DNA of 64,000 nt. Source: Ewingella sp049889095. Its GTDB lineage: Bacteria > Pseudomonadota > Gammaproteobacteria > Enterobacterales > Enterobacteriaceae. The notes beneath the pieces were generated by a model. The model was not told the DNA's origin and did no database searches. It saw only the letters and a list, made by a program, of their open reading frames with translations. Position numbers and translations under genes: made by a program. Each line of letters begins with the position of its first letter. Position 1 is the stretch's first letter. Shown one piece after another: positions 16,863 through 26,141 of the stretch. The stretch lies in assembly GCA_049889095.1 (NCBI GenBank), contig JBLJFK010000001.1, one strand, 5' to 3'.

Positions 16863-18179
16863 ATGCAGCCAAACGCGTTTACCACCCCGATTGACTGGCA
16901 GCAATGTGACGAACAGCAACGTCGCGAGCTGCTGACCCGCCCGGCGATCTCGGCCTCGGACCGCATCACCGAGTCGGTTACTGAGATCCTGCGCCGCGTG
17001 CGCACCGAAGGCGACACTGCTTTACGTGAGTTCTGTGCAACCTTTGATAAGACTGACGTAGGCGATATTCGCGTTACGGCGCAGCAGATTGAAGCGGCAT
17101 CCGCGCGTTTAGGCGATGACGTAAAACAAGCGATGGCGCACGCCGTTCGCAATATTACGACCTTCCACGAAGCGCAGAAGCTGGCGGTGGTGGATATTGA
17201 AACGCAGCCGGGTGTACGCTGCCAGCAACTGACCCGTCCCATTCAGTCGGTTGGGCTGTATATTCCGGGCGGTTCTGCACCGCTGGTTTCTACCGTATTG
17301 ATGCTGGCAACACCGGCGCACATCGCCGGTTGTCAGCGCGTCACGTTATGTTCACCACCGCCGATTGCCGATGAAATTCTGTATGCCGCTAAACTGTGCG
17401 GCGTGACGGAGGTCTATCAGTTGGGAGGCGCGCAGGCCATTGCCGCGCTGGCTTTCGGCACCCAAAGCGTACCGAAAGTGGCAAAAATCTTCGGGCCGGG
17501 GAATGCCTATGTCACCGAAGCTAAACGTCAGGTGAGCCAGAGCCTCAATGGTGCGGCCATCGACATGCCAGCTGGCCCGTCTGAAGTACTGGTGATCGCA
17601 GACAGGGGTGCAACGCCGGACTTTGTGGCCTCTGATCTGCTGTCACAAGCCGAGCATGGCCCAGACTCACAGGTGATTTTGCTGACCCCCAGTATGGAAA
17701 TGGCCGTCGCCGTCGCTGAAGCCGTTGAACGCCAACTGGCGCAGTTATCCCGCAAAGAGATTGCCCGGCAGGCGCTGGAAAGCAGCCGCCTGATCGTTGC
17801 CAAAGATTTGGCGCAGTGTCTTGAAATCAGTAACGCTTATGGCCCTGAACATTTGATCCTGCAAACCCGTGAACCGGAAGCGCTGGTCGACAGCATCACC
17901 AGCGCCGGGTCAGTGTTTCTTGGCGACTGGTCACCGGAATCCGCCGGGGATTACGCCTCAGGCACCAATCACGTCTTACCGACCTACGGTTACACGGCAA
18001 CCTGCTCCAGCCTCGGGCTGGCGGATTTCCAGAAACGAATGACCGTACAGCAACTCACCCCGCAAGGGTTACTCGGTCTGGCTACGACGATTGAAACGCT
18101 GGCACAGGCTGAGCAGCTAACCGCACACAAAAATGCCGTGACGTTGCGTGTTAACGTACTGAAGGAGCAAGGATTATGA
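16863..18179 (+). CDS. hisD: HisD, histidinol dehydrogenase
   Basis: Catalyses the last two steps, histidinol to histidinal to histidine, with NAD and zinc. The 438-residue protein (E. coli 434) contains YIPGGSAPLVSTVLMLATPA, the GPGNAYVTEAKRQV segment, GPSEVLVIAD and the catalytic-region GPEHLIL. It begins 4 bases after hisG and overlaps hisC by 4 (ATGA). Confidence 0.98.
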   Translation: MQPNAFTTPIDWQQCDEQQRRELLTRPAISASDRITESVTEILRRVRTEGDTALREFCATFDKTDVGDIRVTAQQIEAASARLGDDVKQAMAHAVRNITTFHEAQKLAVVDIETQPGVRCQQLTRPIQSVGLYIPGGSAPLVSTVLMLATPAHIAGCQRVTLCSPPPIADEILYAAKLCGVTEVYQLGGAQAIAALAFGTQSVPKVAKIFGPGNAYVTEAKRQVSQSLNGAAIDMPAGPSEVLVIADRGATPDFVASDLLSQAEHGPDSQVILLTPSMEMAVAVAEAVERQLAQLSRKEIARQALESSRLIVAKDLAQCLEISNAYGPEHLILQTREPEALVDSITSAGSVFLGDWSPESAGDYASGTNHVLPTYGYTATCSSLGLADFQKRMTVQQLTPQGLLGLATTIETLAQAEQLTAHKNAVTLRVNVLKEQGL

Positions 18180-19312
18180 GCAACGAAAAAAATCTGAGCA
18201 TTCAGTCGCTGGCGCGTAAGAACGTGCGCGAGCTGACACCTTATCAGTCGGCCCGTCGCCTGGGTGGCAATGGTGATGTATGGCTGAACGCTAACGAGTA
18301 TCCGATCGCACCGCAGTTTGAACTGACCGCCCAGACCTTCAACCGTTACCCGGAATGTCAGCCGGTGCTGGTGATTGAACGTTACGCGGCCTACGCCGGG
18401 TTAGAGAAAGATCAGGTACTCGTCAGCCGTGGCGCAGATGAAGGGATCGAGCTGTTGATCCGCGCTTTCTGCGAGCCAGGAAAAGACGCCATCCTTTATT
18501 GTCCACCGACTTACGGTATGTACAGCGTCAGCGCGGAAACCATCGGCGTCGAAGGCCGTACAGTTCAGGCTAAAGAGGACTGGTCGCTGGATTTACCGGC
18601 CATTGAAGCTGCGCTGGATGGCGTCAAACTGGTCTATGTTTGTAGCCCGAACAACCCGACCGGTAATCTGATTGATCCTGACGACCTGCGTGCGGTACTC
18701 GAGTTGACCCGGGGCCGCGCCATTGTCGCCATTGATGAAGCTTATATTGAGTTCTGCCCGCAGGCCTCGGTGACAAGCTGGCTAAAAGAGTATCCACACC
18801 TTGCGGTTTTGCGCACGCTGTCAAAAGCCTTCGCGCTGGCCGGTTTGCGCTGCGGCTTCACCTTAGCCAACAGCGAACTGATTGCCTTATTAATGAAAGT
18901 GATCGCACCTTACCCGCTTTCCACGCCGGTTGCCGACATTGCCGCACAGGCGTTAAGTAACGAAGGTCTGGCCGTGATGCGTGCTCGAGTGGCAGAGATT
19001 GTTGAAACACGCTCATGGCTGACACAGCAACTAAAACGCTGCGACTGCGTGGAACAGGTATTCACCAGCGAAACCAATTACCTGCTTGTTCGCTTTACCG
19101 CTTCAAGTCAGGTATTTAAAACCCTCTGGGATCAGGGCATTATCTTACGTGACCAGAACAAACAACCGGGGCTTTCCGGCTGTCTGCGCATTACCGTTGG
19201 CACGCGCAAAGAGTGCCAACGGGTGATCGACGCACTGCAACCGCTGCCCGGGATAAGTCAGCCCGCCGCCACCATGAATAATGAAACAGCCCCAAGCAAG
19301 GAGCCGATGTGA
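18176..19312 (+). CDS. hisC: HisC, histidinol-phosphate aminotransferase
   Basis: A PLP-dependent fold type I aminotransferase that converts imidazole acetol phosphate to histidinol phosphate with glutamate as donor. It has LNANEYPIAP, YVCSPNNPTGN, IDEAYIEF and the PLP lysine in LSKAFALAGLRCGF. It is 378 residues against 356 in E. coli, the excess being an Ala/Pro/Thr-rich C-terminal tail with no recognisable domain. Overlaps of 4 bases with both hisD and hisB indicate coupled translation. Confidence 0.97.
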   Translation: MSNEKNLSIQSLARKNVRELTPYQSARRLGGNGDVWLNANEYPIAPQFELTAQTFNRYPECQPVLVIERYAAYAGLEKDQVLVSRGADEGIELLIRAFCEPGKDAILYCPPTYGMYSVSAETIGVEGRTVQAKEDWSLDLPAIEAALDGVKLVYVCSPNNPTGNLIDPDDLRAVLELTRGRAIVAIDEAYIEFCPQASVTSWLKEYPHLAVLRTLSKAFALAGLRCGFTLANSELIALLMKVIAPYPLSTPVADIAAQALSNEGLAVMRARVAEIVETRSWLTQQLKRCDCVEQVFTSETNYLLVRFTASSQVFKTLWDQGIILRDQNKQPGLSGCLRITVGTRKECQRVIDALQPLPGISQPAATMNNETAPSKEPM

Positions 19313-20391
19313 GCCTGAGCCCGTTAGTACAAAAGATCTTATTCATCGACCGCGACGGTACGTTGATTAGTGAACCGCCTGAAGATTTTCAGGTAGACCG
19401 TCTGGATAAACTGGCATTCGAGCCGGGCGTGATCCCCGCACTGCTGGCGTTACAAGTTGCCGGTTTCAAATTGGTGATGATCACTAATCAGGACGGCCTG
19501 GGCACCGCCAGTTTCCCGCAGGAGACTTTCGATCCGCCGCACAATCTGATGATGCAGATCCTTAGCTCACAGGGGGTGATATTTGACGAAGTGCTGATCT
19601 GCCCTCACCTGCCGGCAGACCACTGTCGCTGCCGCAAACCAAAAACCGAACTGGTAAAAGGTTATCTGGAAAGCGGCCTGATGGATGTCGCTAACAGCTA
19701 TGTGATTGGCGACCGCGACACCGATATTCAACTGGCGGCCAATATGGGCATCGTCGGTTTGCGTTACCAGCGCGGTATGCTGAACTGGGCTGCCATTGCC
19801 GCGCAGCTGACTTTGCGCGATCGTTATGCGCACATTAATCGCGTGACCCGTGAAACGTCCATCGAGGTGGACGTCTGGCTGGACCGCGAAGGTGAAAGCA
19901 AAATCCGCACCGGCGTCGGCTTCTTTGACCATATGCTAGATCAGATTGCCACCCACGGTGGATTCCGCATGAATATCGAGGTCAAAGGCGATCTCTATAT
20001 TGACGACCACCACACCGTGGAAGATACCGGGCTGGCGCTGGGCGAGGCCCTAAATAAGGCGTTGGGTGACAAACGTGGGATCGGCCGTTTCGGCTTTGTA
20101 CTGCCGATGGACGAATGTCTGGCGCGCTGCGCGCTGGATATTTCCGGTCGTCCGCACCTCGAGTATAAAGCCGAGTTTAACTATCAGCGTGTGGGCGATT
20201 TGAGCACGGAGATGGTCGAGCACTTCTTCCGTTCTCTCTCTTACGCAATGGGCTGTACGCTGCACTTACGAACCAAAGGTAAGAACGATCATCACCGTGT
20301 TGAAAGTCTGTTCAAAGCCTTTGGCCGCACCTTGCGCCAGGCTATCCGTGTCGACGGCAACACGCTGCCGAGTTCGAAAGGAGTGCTGTGA
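19309..20391 (+). CDS. hisB: HisB, histidinol-phosphatase / imidazoleglycerol-phosphate dehydratase
   Basis: A bifunctional enzyme for steps 6 and 8. The N-terminal HAD phosphatase has D14 and D16 in FIDRDGT and a Cys/His zinc cluster in CPHLPADHCRCRKP. The C-terminal dehydratase has the metal-binding motifs FFDHMLDQIATHGGF and DDHHTVEDTG. Length is 360 residues (E. coli 355). It starts with GTG inside the hisC stop overlap. Confidence 0.98.
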   Translation: MSLSPLVQKILFIDRDGTLISEPPEDFQVDRLDKLAFEPGVIPALLALQVAGFKLVMITNQDGLGTASFPQETFDPPHNLMMQILSSQGVIFDEVLICPHLPADHCRCRKPKTELVKGYLESGLMDVANSYVIGDRDTDIQLAANMGIVGLRYQRGMLNWAAIAAQLTLRDRYAHINRVTRETSIEVDVWLDREGESKIRTGVGFFDHMLDQIATHGGFRMNIEVKGDLYIDDHHTVEDTGLALGEALNKALGDKRGIGRFGFVLPMDECLARCALDISGRPHLEYKAEFNYQRVGDLSTEMVEHFFRSLSYAMGCTLHLRTKGKNDHHRVESLFKAFGRTLRQAIRVDGNTLPSSKGVL

Positions 20392-20981
20392 TGAGCGTCG
20401 TCATTCTTGATACCGGCTGTGCCAATCTCTCGTCGGTAAAGTATGCGGTACAACGTTTAGGTTATGAGCCCAAGGTGAGCCGCGACCCGGAAGTGGTGCT
20501 GCGAGCTGACAAACTGTTTTTACCGGGCGTGGGAACCGCGCGCGCCGCCATGGAGCAGCTAGAGCAACGTGAACTGATTGAGCTGATCAAGGCCTGTACT
20601 CAACCAGTGCTGGGCATTTGCCTGGGGATGCAATTGTTGGGTTCCGGTAGCGACGAGAATGGCGGCATCAAAACGCTGGGGATTATCGACCAGCCGGTGC
20701 AACGTATGCAGGATCGCGGATTGCCGTTGCCGCACATGGGCTGGAATCAGGTGATCGCCAATGCGGACAGCCACCTGTTCCGCGGTATTGATGAGAACGC
20801 TTATTTCTATTTCGTCCACGGATATGCGATGCCAATATGCGAAAACACCTTGGCTCAAACGCTGTACGGCGAGCCGTTCACCGCCGCCGTGGCAAAAGAC
20901 AACTTCTTCGGCGTGCAGTTTCATCCGGAGCGTTCCGGTGCCGCGGGTGCACGACTGTTGCAAAATTTTCTGGAGATGTGA
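20391..20981 (+). CDS. hisH: HisH, glutaminase subunit of imidazole glycerol phosphate synthase
   Basis: HisH releases ammonia from glutamine and passes it to HisF. It is a class I glutamine amidotransferase of 196 residues with nucleophile C77 (LGICLGMQ) and the catalytic His/Glu in VQFHPERSG. A GTG one codon upstream is also open. I chose the ATG at 20391, which shares one base with the hisB stop (TGATG) and has AAAGGAG 8 bases before it. Confidence 0.97.
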   Translation: MSVVILDTGCANLSSVKYAVQRLGYEPKVSRDPEVVLRADKLFLPGVGTARAAMEQLEQRELIELIKACTQPVLGICLGMQLLGSGSDENGGIKTLGIIDQPVQRMQDRGLPLPHMGWNQVIANADSHLFRGIDENAYFYFVHGYAMPICENTLAQTLYGEPFTAAVAKDNFFGVQFHPERSGAAGARLLQNFLEM

Positions 20982-20986
20982 GCACC

Positions 20987-21724
20987 ATGATTATTCCCGC
21001 TTTGGATTTGATCGACGGTAGCGTGGTGCGTTTGCATCAGGGTGATTATGGCCAGCAGCGCGATTATGGTAGCGACCCGCTGCCTCGCTTGCAGGATTAT
21101 CAACGCCAGGGCGCAGAAGTTTTGCATCTGGTCGATTTGACCGGTGCTAAAGATCCCGCCGCGCGCCAGATCCCTTTACTGAAAAAACTGCTGGCGGGCG
21201 TCACGGTACCCGTGCAAGTCGGTGGCGGTATTCGCCATGAACAAGATGTAGAAGCTCTATTATCGGCTGGCGCAACCCGCGTTGTTGTGGGTTCAACGGC
21301 GGTAAAAGACCCTGAGCTGGTGCAAGCCTGGTTCAGCCGTTTTGGCGCCGATGCACTGGTACTGGCATTGGATGTGCGTATTGACGCCAACGGCGCTAAA
21401 AATGTTGCCATCAGCGGTTGGCAGGAAAACTCCAACGCCACGCTGGAACAGGTGGTCGAGCAATATCTGCCCTTTGGCCTGAAACATGTACTTTGCACCG
21501 ATATCTCCCGCGATGGCACGCTGGCCGGTTCCAACGTTGAGCTGTACCGCGAAGTCACCACGCGTTATCCGCAGGTCGCCTTTCAGGCTTCCGGCGGTAT
21601 TGGCTCTCTGGATGATATCGCTCAATTACGTGACAGCGGCGTGGAAGGCGTGATTGTCGGGCGTGCATTGCTCGACGGTAAATTTAGCGTGACGGAGGCA
21701 ATTTCATGCTGGCAAAACGGATAA
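20987..21724 (+). CDS. hisA: HisA, ProFAR isomerase
   Basis: A 245-residue (beta/alpha)8 barrel that opens the ribose ring of ProFAR. Catalytic aspartates are D7 in PALDLIDG and the Asp in LALDVRID; phosphate-binding segments are VGGGIR and ASGGIGSL. The reading frame stays open for 150 bases upstream, but the family N-terminus MIIPALDL and GGAG before it fix the start at 20987. It overlaps hisF by 19 bases. Confidence 0.97.
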   Translation: MIIPALDLIDGSVVRLHQGDYGQQRDYGSDPLPRLQDYQRQGAEVLHLVDLTGAKDPAARQIPLLKKLLAGVTVPVQVGGGIRHEQDVEALLSAGATRVVVGSTAVKDPELVQAWFSRFGADALVLALDVRIDANGAKNVAISGWQENSNATLEQVVEQYLPFGLKHVLCTDISRDGTLAGSNVELYREVTTRYPQVAFQASGGIGSLDDIAQLRDSGVEGVIVGRALLDGKFSVTEAISCWQNG

Positions 21725-22479
21725 TTCCCTGTCTGGACGTCAAAAACGGCCAGGTAGTAAAAGGCGTACAGTTTCGCAATCACGAGATCATCGGTGACAT
21801 TGTGCCACTGGCAAAACGCTACGCCGAAGAAGGCGCAGATGAACTGGTATTTTACGACATTACTGCCTCTTCTGATGGGCGCGTGGTGGATAAAAGTTGG
21901 GTGTCGCGAGTGGCGGAAGTGATCGACATTCCGTTCTGTGTGGCGGGTGGCATTAAGAGTGCAGAAGACGCGGCGCAGATCCTGCAGTTTGGCGCAGATA
22001 AAATTTCCATCAACTCGCCTGCACTGGCAGACCCAACGTTGATAAGCCGTCTGGCTGATCGTTTCGGTGTACAGTGCATCGTTGTGGGCATCGATACCTG
22101 GCATGATGCAGAGTCAGGCAGTTATCAGGTTCACCAGTTTACCGGTGATGAAGCGCGTACCAAGGTTACCACCTGGCAGACACTGGACTGGGTAAAGGAA
22201 GTACAGGAACGTGGCGCAGGTGAAATTGTACTGAATATGATGAACCAGGATGGCGTGCGTAACGGTTATGACTTGCAGCAACTGAAGCTGATGCGCGACG
22301 TGTGCCGCGTGCCGCTGATTGCTTCGGGCGGTGCGGGAACACCCCAGCACTTCCTCGACGCTTTCCAACAGGCGAATGTTGATGGCGCTCTGGCGGCATC
22401 AGTGTTCCATAAACAAATTATCAATATCGGCGAGCTGAAAAGCTTCCTGGCAGAAAATGGCGTGGAGATCCGCTTGTGA
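21706..22479 (+). CDS. hisF: HisF, cyclase subunit of imidazole glycerol phosphate synthase
   Basis: Partner of HisH, forming imidazole glycerol phosphate and AICAR. A 257-residue barrel with catalytic D11 in IIPCLDVKNG and the second catalytic Asp in VVGIDTWH. It has the usual duplicated phosphate-binding loops (VAGGIKSAED and ASGGAGTPQHF). Its start lies within hisA and its end overlaps hisI by 4 bases. Confidence 0.98.
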   Translation: MLAKRIIPCLDVKNGQVVKGVQFRNHEIIGDIVPLAKRYAEEGADELVFYDITASSDGRVVDKSWVSRVAEVIDIPFCVAGGIKSAEDAAQILQFGADKISINSPALADPTLISRLADRFGVQCIVVGIDTWHDAESGSYQVHQFTGDEARTKVTTWQTLDWVKEVQERGAGEIVLNMMNQDGVRNGYDLQQLKLMRDVCRVPLIASGGAGTPQHFLDAFQQANVDGALAASVFHKQIINIGELKSFLAENGVEIRL

Positions 22480-23117
22480 GTAACGAATTTGTAAATAATG
22501 GTCGTTTAAGCGAACAACAGATTAGCCTGCTCGACTGGGAAAAAGTCGATAATCTGATGCCGGTGGTTGTACAGCATGCGGTGTCTGGTGAAGTGTTGAT
22601 GATGGGGTATATGAACCAGGATGCCCTGAGTGTGACGCAAGACTCCGGCAAAGTGACATTTTATTCGCGGACGAAACAACGCCTTTGGACCAAAGGTGAA
22701 AGCTCAGGTCATTTCCTCAATCTGGTCAGTATCTATCCGGATTGCGATAATGATACCCTGCTGGCGCTGGTGAATCCGATCGGCCCGACCTGCCATCAAG
22801 GCACCAACAGCTGCTTCCACCCTGCCGCCACCGACTGGGGATTCCTGTTCCAACTCGAAGAATTGCTGGCATCACGTAAAAATGCTGACCCTGAAAGTTC
22901 TTACACCGCCAAACTCTATGCCAGTGGCACCAAACGTATAGCGCAGAAAGTGGGTGAAGAAGGCGTGGAAACCGCACTGGCGGCTACGGTCAACGACCGT
23001 TTCGAGCTGACCAATGAGGCCTCAGATTTGATGTATCACCTGCTGGTGTTATTGCAGGATCAGGATTTGAACTTTAGTACCGTGATTGAGAATTTGCGTC
23101 AACGGCATAAGAAGTGA
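22476..23117 (+). CDS. hisI: HisIE, phosphoribosyl-AMP cyclohydrolase / phosphoribosyl-ATP pyrophosphatase
   Basis: A bifunctional enzyme for steps 2 and 3. The N-terminal cyclohydrolase has VLMMGYMNQDAL and the metal motif PTCHQGTNSCF. The C-terminal pyrophosphatase (from about residue 115) has the acidic KVGEEGVETALA and NEASDLMYHLLVLL motifs. It is 213 residues with a GTG start overlapping the hisF stop. It is the last gene before the operon terminator. Confidence 0.97.
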   Translation: MSNEFVNNGRLSEQQISLLDWEKVDNLMPVVVQHAVSGEVLMMGYMNQDALSVTQDSGKVTFYSRTKQRLWTKGESSGHFLNLVSIYPDCDNDTLLALVNPIGPTCHQGTNSCFHPAATDWGFLFQLEELLASRKNADPESSYTAKLYASGTKRIAQKVGEEGVETALAATVNDRFELTNEASDLMYHLLVLLQDQDLNFSTVIENLRQRHKK

Positions 23118-23140
23118 TTTTTAGCTGATTCAAATAGCAA

Positions 23141-23175
23141 AAAGGCCGGTTTATTTACTAAACCGGCCTTTTTTA
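23141..23175. terminator. Bidirectional terminator between hisI and wzz
   Basis: A 13-bp perfect stem (23141-23153 with 23159-23171), 5-base loop, with T-runs on both strands. It serves the convergent his operon and wzz. Confidence 0.92.
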
Positions 23176-23186
23176 TCTTTCAGAAA

Positions 23187-24182
23187 TTATGAACGAAGAG
23201 AATAATTCCTCACAGCGTTACGTCCTAGCACGACTATCGCGCCAAGAATAAAACCGCCCAAGGCACCCAGTATGAGTATCAGCGGCTTCTTCGGACTGTC
23301 CCGGTGAAGTGGCAGATTTGGTTTCATCACATAACGGAAGGAGTAAGTTGAATCCGGTTTCGATTTTAACGCGCTGATCGCTAACAATGACTGGCGGGAA
23401 CTGTAGTACGAATCATCTAAAGGTAAGGGGCGCGTAGCTTCATTCTTAATGATTGAAGAGAGCGCATCGCTGCCAAGAACGAACAGCGTATCTTCAGACA
23501 GCGTTTCTGCCTGCTGTACCTTGGTGTTCTTAACGTTCGACTGCTCAGCAACGATCAATGCCTGATTAAGGATTTCCAGACGCTTGTCCTTCCTCTCCTG
23601 AGCCACCTTCTCTTTCGTTGCTAAATCCTCTTTCAGATCGCCGATTTTAGAGTTAATGCTAATTTGCAAGTCATCGTCGAGCTCGTTGACTACGCGCTTA
23701 TTGATCTGCTGGATATAGGTCGTCAACGTTTTCTGCGCCTGACCCGCAGTTGCAGCGGTAAAGTTTATTTTAATGGGTGCCAGCTGATCTTTGACTACCG
23801 AAGTTATCGTTAACTTTTCCGGGTCAGGCTGATTATTAAGTTGTTCTGATAAAGCTGAAGTCGCAGCATTAAATCTTCCAAAAAAACGCTGTTGAACGTC
23901 AATGACAGTTGGCGCATTAGTCGGATTTTGGCTATAGAGGACTCCCATCGCATTGTTATAGTTCGCAACCTGACCTGAGTCCGGGTAGGTAAGAATCGCT
24001 TCAGAAGTCCATTTTTCTTTGGCAACAAACAAATAAACGACTGCTAGAGCCAGCGCCAAAATCATACAGATAATGATAGTCAATTTACCACGCCAAAGTC
24101 GTATAAAAACATCAACTAAATCAATAGATTCATCCGGTTGACTGCTGCGACTTTTGTTCACACTGTTGTTATCTTGATTCAT
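23187..24182 (-). CDS. wzz: Wzz, O-antigen chain-length regulator
   Basis: Wzz sets the modal length of Wzy-polymerised O-antigen. The 331-residue protein has the family layout: cytoplasmic N-terminus (ESIDLVDVFIRLWRGK), TM1 about residues 34-54, a long periplasmic helical domain, a Pro-rich segment (MKPNLPLHRDSPKKP), and TM2 near the C-terminus. A GTG two codons upstream is open, but the ATG at 24182 has AGGG at good spacing. It is convergent with hisI, between his and gnd as in other enterobacteria; ugd is absent here. Confidence 0.95.
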   Translation of the reverse strand: MNQDNNSVNKSRSSQPDESIDLVDVFIRLWRGKLTIIICMILALALAVVYLFVAKEKWTSEAILTYPDSGQVANYNNAMGVLYSQNPTNAPTVIDVQQRFFGRFNAATSALSEQLNNQPDPEKLTITSVVKDQLAPIKINFTAATAGQAQKTLTTYIQQINKRVVNELDDDLQISINSKIGDLKEDLATKEKVAQERKDKRLEILNQALIVAEQSNVKNTKVQQAETLSEDTLFVLGSDALSSIIKNEATRPLPLDDSYYSSRQSLLAISALKSKPDSTYSFRYVMKPNLPLHRDSPKKPLILILGALGGFILGAIVVLGRNAVRNYSLRS

Positions 24183-24360
24183 GATCACCCTAAGAAAAAA
24201 TTACTTATAAACAATTGTATGCATGAAGTTATTATAGTCTGCCGGGTTAAGAAACACCTAACCTAAAGCCAGACATTTCGATCAGATTACACCGAAATTT
24301 AACCGGTTCGTTAGTTCGCAAATTTCAAATCATCTGCAGTTGAATCAGGTTTTGAGAGGA

Positions 24361-24391
24361 AAATAAAAACGACCCGCTTAGAGGGTCGTTT
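24361..24391 (-). terminator. Terminator after gnd
   Basis: AAACGACCC (24367-24375) pairs with 24383-24391; the minus strand continues TTATTTT. It separates gnd from wzz. Confidence 0.85.
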
Positions 24392-24421
24392 AATAAGACA
24401 TTGAGAATAACCCGCTTTAAC

Positions 24422-25831
24422 TTAGTCCAGCCACTCGGTATGGAACACGCCGTCTTTATCGATACGCTTGTAAGTATGGGCACCGAAGTAGTCACGCTGT
24501 GCCTGGATCAGGTTAGCAGGCAAAACCGCTGAACGGTAGCTGTCATAATAGTTGATCGCAGCAGAGAAGGTTGGCGTCGGGATACCGTTCTGCACGGCAT
24601 AGGAGACCACATCACGCAGCGCTTGCTGATACTCATCAGCGATATTTTTGAAATACGGTGCCAGCAGCAGGTTAGCGATAGATGCATTTTCAGCATACGC
24701 ATCGGTAATTTTCTGCAGGAACTGAGCGCGGATGATACAGCCAGCACGGAAGATCTTGGCGATTTCGCCGTAATGCAGATCCCAGTTATTCTCTTCTGAT
24801 GCCGCTTTCAGCTGTGAGAAGCCCTGTGCATAAGAGACAATTTTACCCAGATACAACGCACGGCGGATTTTTTCGATAAATTCCGCTTTGTCACCATTGA
24901 AAGGTTTAACGGTTGGGCCTGTAAGTACTTTAGAAGCCGCAACGCGTTGGTCTTTCAGGGACGACAGATAGCGAGCAAAGACTGACTCTGTGATCAGCGT
25001 CAGCGGTTCACCAAGATCCAGCGAGCTCTGGCTGGTCCATTTGCCGGTACCTTTGTTGGCCGCTTCATCCAGAATCACATCAACCAGATATTTACCTTCT
25101 TCATCTTTCTTGGTGAAGATATCTTTAGTGATGTCGATCAGATAGCTGTTCAGCTCGCCTTTGTTCCAGTCAACAAAAGTGCTTGCCAGCTCTTCATTGC
25201 TCAGGCCCAAAGACTGTTTCAGCAATGAATACGCTTCTGCAATAAGCTGCATGTCGCCGTATTCGATACCGTTATGAACCATCTTAACGTAGTGACCCGC
25301 ACCGTCTGCACCGATGTAAGCCACACAGGCTTCACCATCTTCGGCGCGAGCAGCGATTTGCTCAAGGATTGGGGCAACCAGCGCGTAAGCTTCTTTCTGA
25401 CCACCAGGCATGATAGATGGGCCTTTCAGTGCGCCCTCTTCACCGCCGGAAACGCCGGTACCGATGAAGTTAAAGCCTTGCTCAGACAGTTCGCGGTTAC
25501 GGCGAATGGTGTCTTTATAATAGGTGTTGCCGCCATCGATCAGGATGTCACCTTTATCCAGATGAGGAGTCAGGGATGCGATGGTTTTGTCTGTTGCTTC
25601 GCCTGCTTTCACCATCAGCAGGATGCGGCGAGGTTTTTCCAGCGAGTCAACAAACTCTTCGACGCTGTAGTGTGGAACCAGATTTTTACCCGGGTTTTCA
25701 GCGATGACTTCATCAGTCTTGTCGCCAGAACGGTTAAAAATGGAAACGGAATAACCACGGCTTTCAATGTTAAGCGCGAGGTTACGGCCCATGACCGCCA
25801 TACCGACAACGCCGATCTGTTGTTTGGACAT
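24422..25831 (-). CDS. gnd: 6-phosphogluconate dehydrogenase, decarboxylating
   Basis: Converts 6-phosphogluconate to ribulose 5-phosphate with NADPH in the pentose phosphate pathway. It has 468 residues as in E. coli. The N-terminal dinucleotide fold is GVVGMAVMGRNLAL; the catalytic region contains GVSGGEEGALKGPSIMPGG and KMVHNGIEYGDMQ. A TTG two codons upstream is open, but CAGGAG at proper spacing selects the ATG at 25831. gnd classically borders O-antigen loci and is frequently exchanged with them. Confidence 0.98.
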   Translation of the reverse strand: MSKQQIGVVGMAVMGRNLALNIESRGYSVSIFNRSGDKTDEVIAENPGKNLVPHYSVEEFVDSLEKPRRILLMVKAGEATDKTIASLTPHLDKGDILIDGGNTYYKDTIRRNRELSEQGFNFIGTGVSGGEEGALKGPSIMPGGQKEAYALVAPILEQIAARAEDGEACVAYIGADGAGHYVKMVHNGIEYGDMQLIAEAYSLLKQSLGLSNEELASTFVDWNKGELNSYLIDITKDIFTKKDEEGKYLVDVILDEAANKGTGKWTSQSSLDLGEPLTLITESVFARYLSSLKDQRVAASKVLTGPTVKPFNGDKAEFIEKIRRALYLGKIVSYAQGFSQLKAASEENNWDLHYGEIAKIFRAGCIIRAQFLQKITDAYAENASIANLLLAPYFKNIADEYQQALRDVVSYAVQNGIPTPTFSAAINYYDSYRSAVLPANLIQAQRDYFGAHTYKRIDKDGVFHTEWLD

Positions 25832-26141
25832 TAACAACTCCTGTCTGAATTGGTTGATTGCCCAGCTTTACGACTAACCCTTTGTTATATTGGGGTTAAT
25901 TTGCTCTGAGCTATACAAATGGACACAAGCATTGTACATGAGAATGGCAAAGGGGGAACATATTGCAGCGATCACAAAATGCGATACGCAACTTTAAGCC
26001 TATGCGAAGTAAAGTGACAACGCTTTCAACATGGAACCTATCAATTTCTCAATTGTGGTTCGCCAAAAATGATAGCTGAATTTATGATTTACTCGTGGAT
26101 TACCTGATAGAATACCTTTCTTTACAAAAAAACGTTAAATC
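25832..26141. other. gnd - acyltransferase intergenic region
   Basis: About 310 bp between divergent genes. It should hold the gnd promoter and one for the plus-strand acyltransferase set. It becomes AT-rich toward the acyltransferase. I see no ops element here and no clear promoter boxes. Confidence 0.5.
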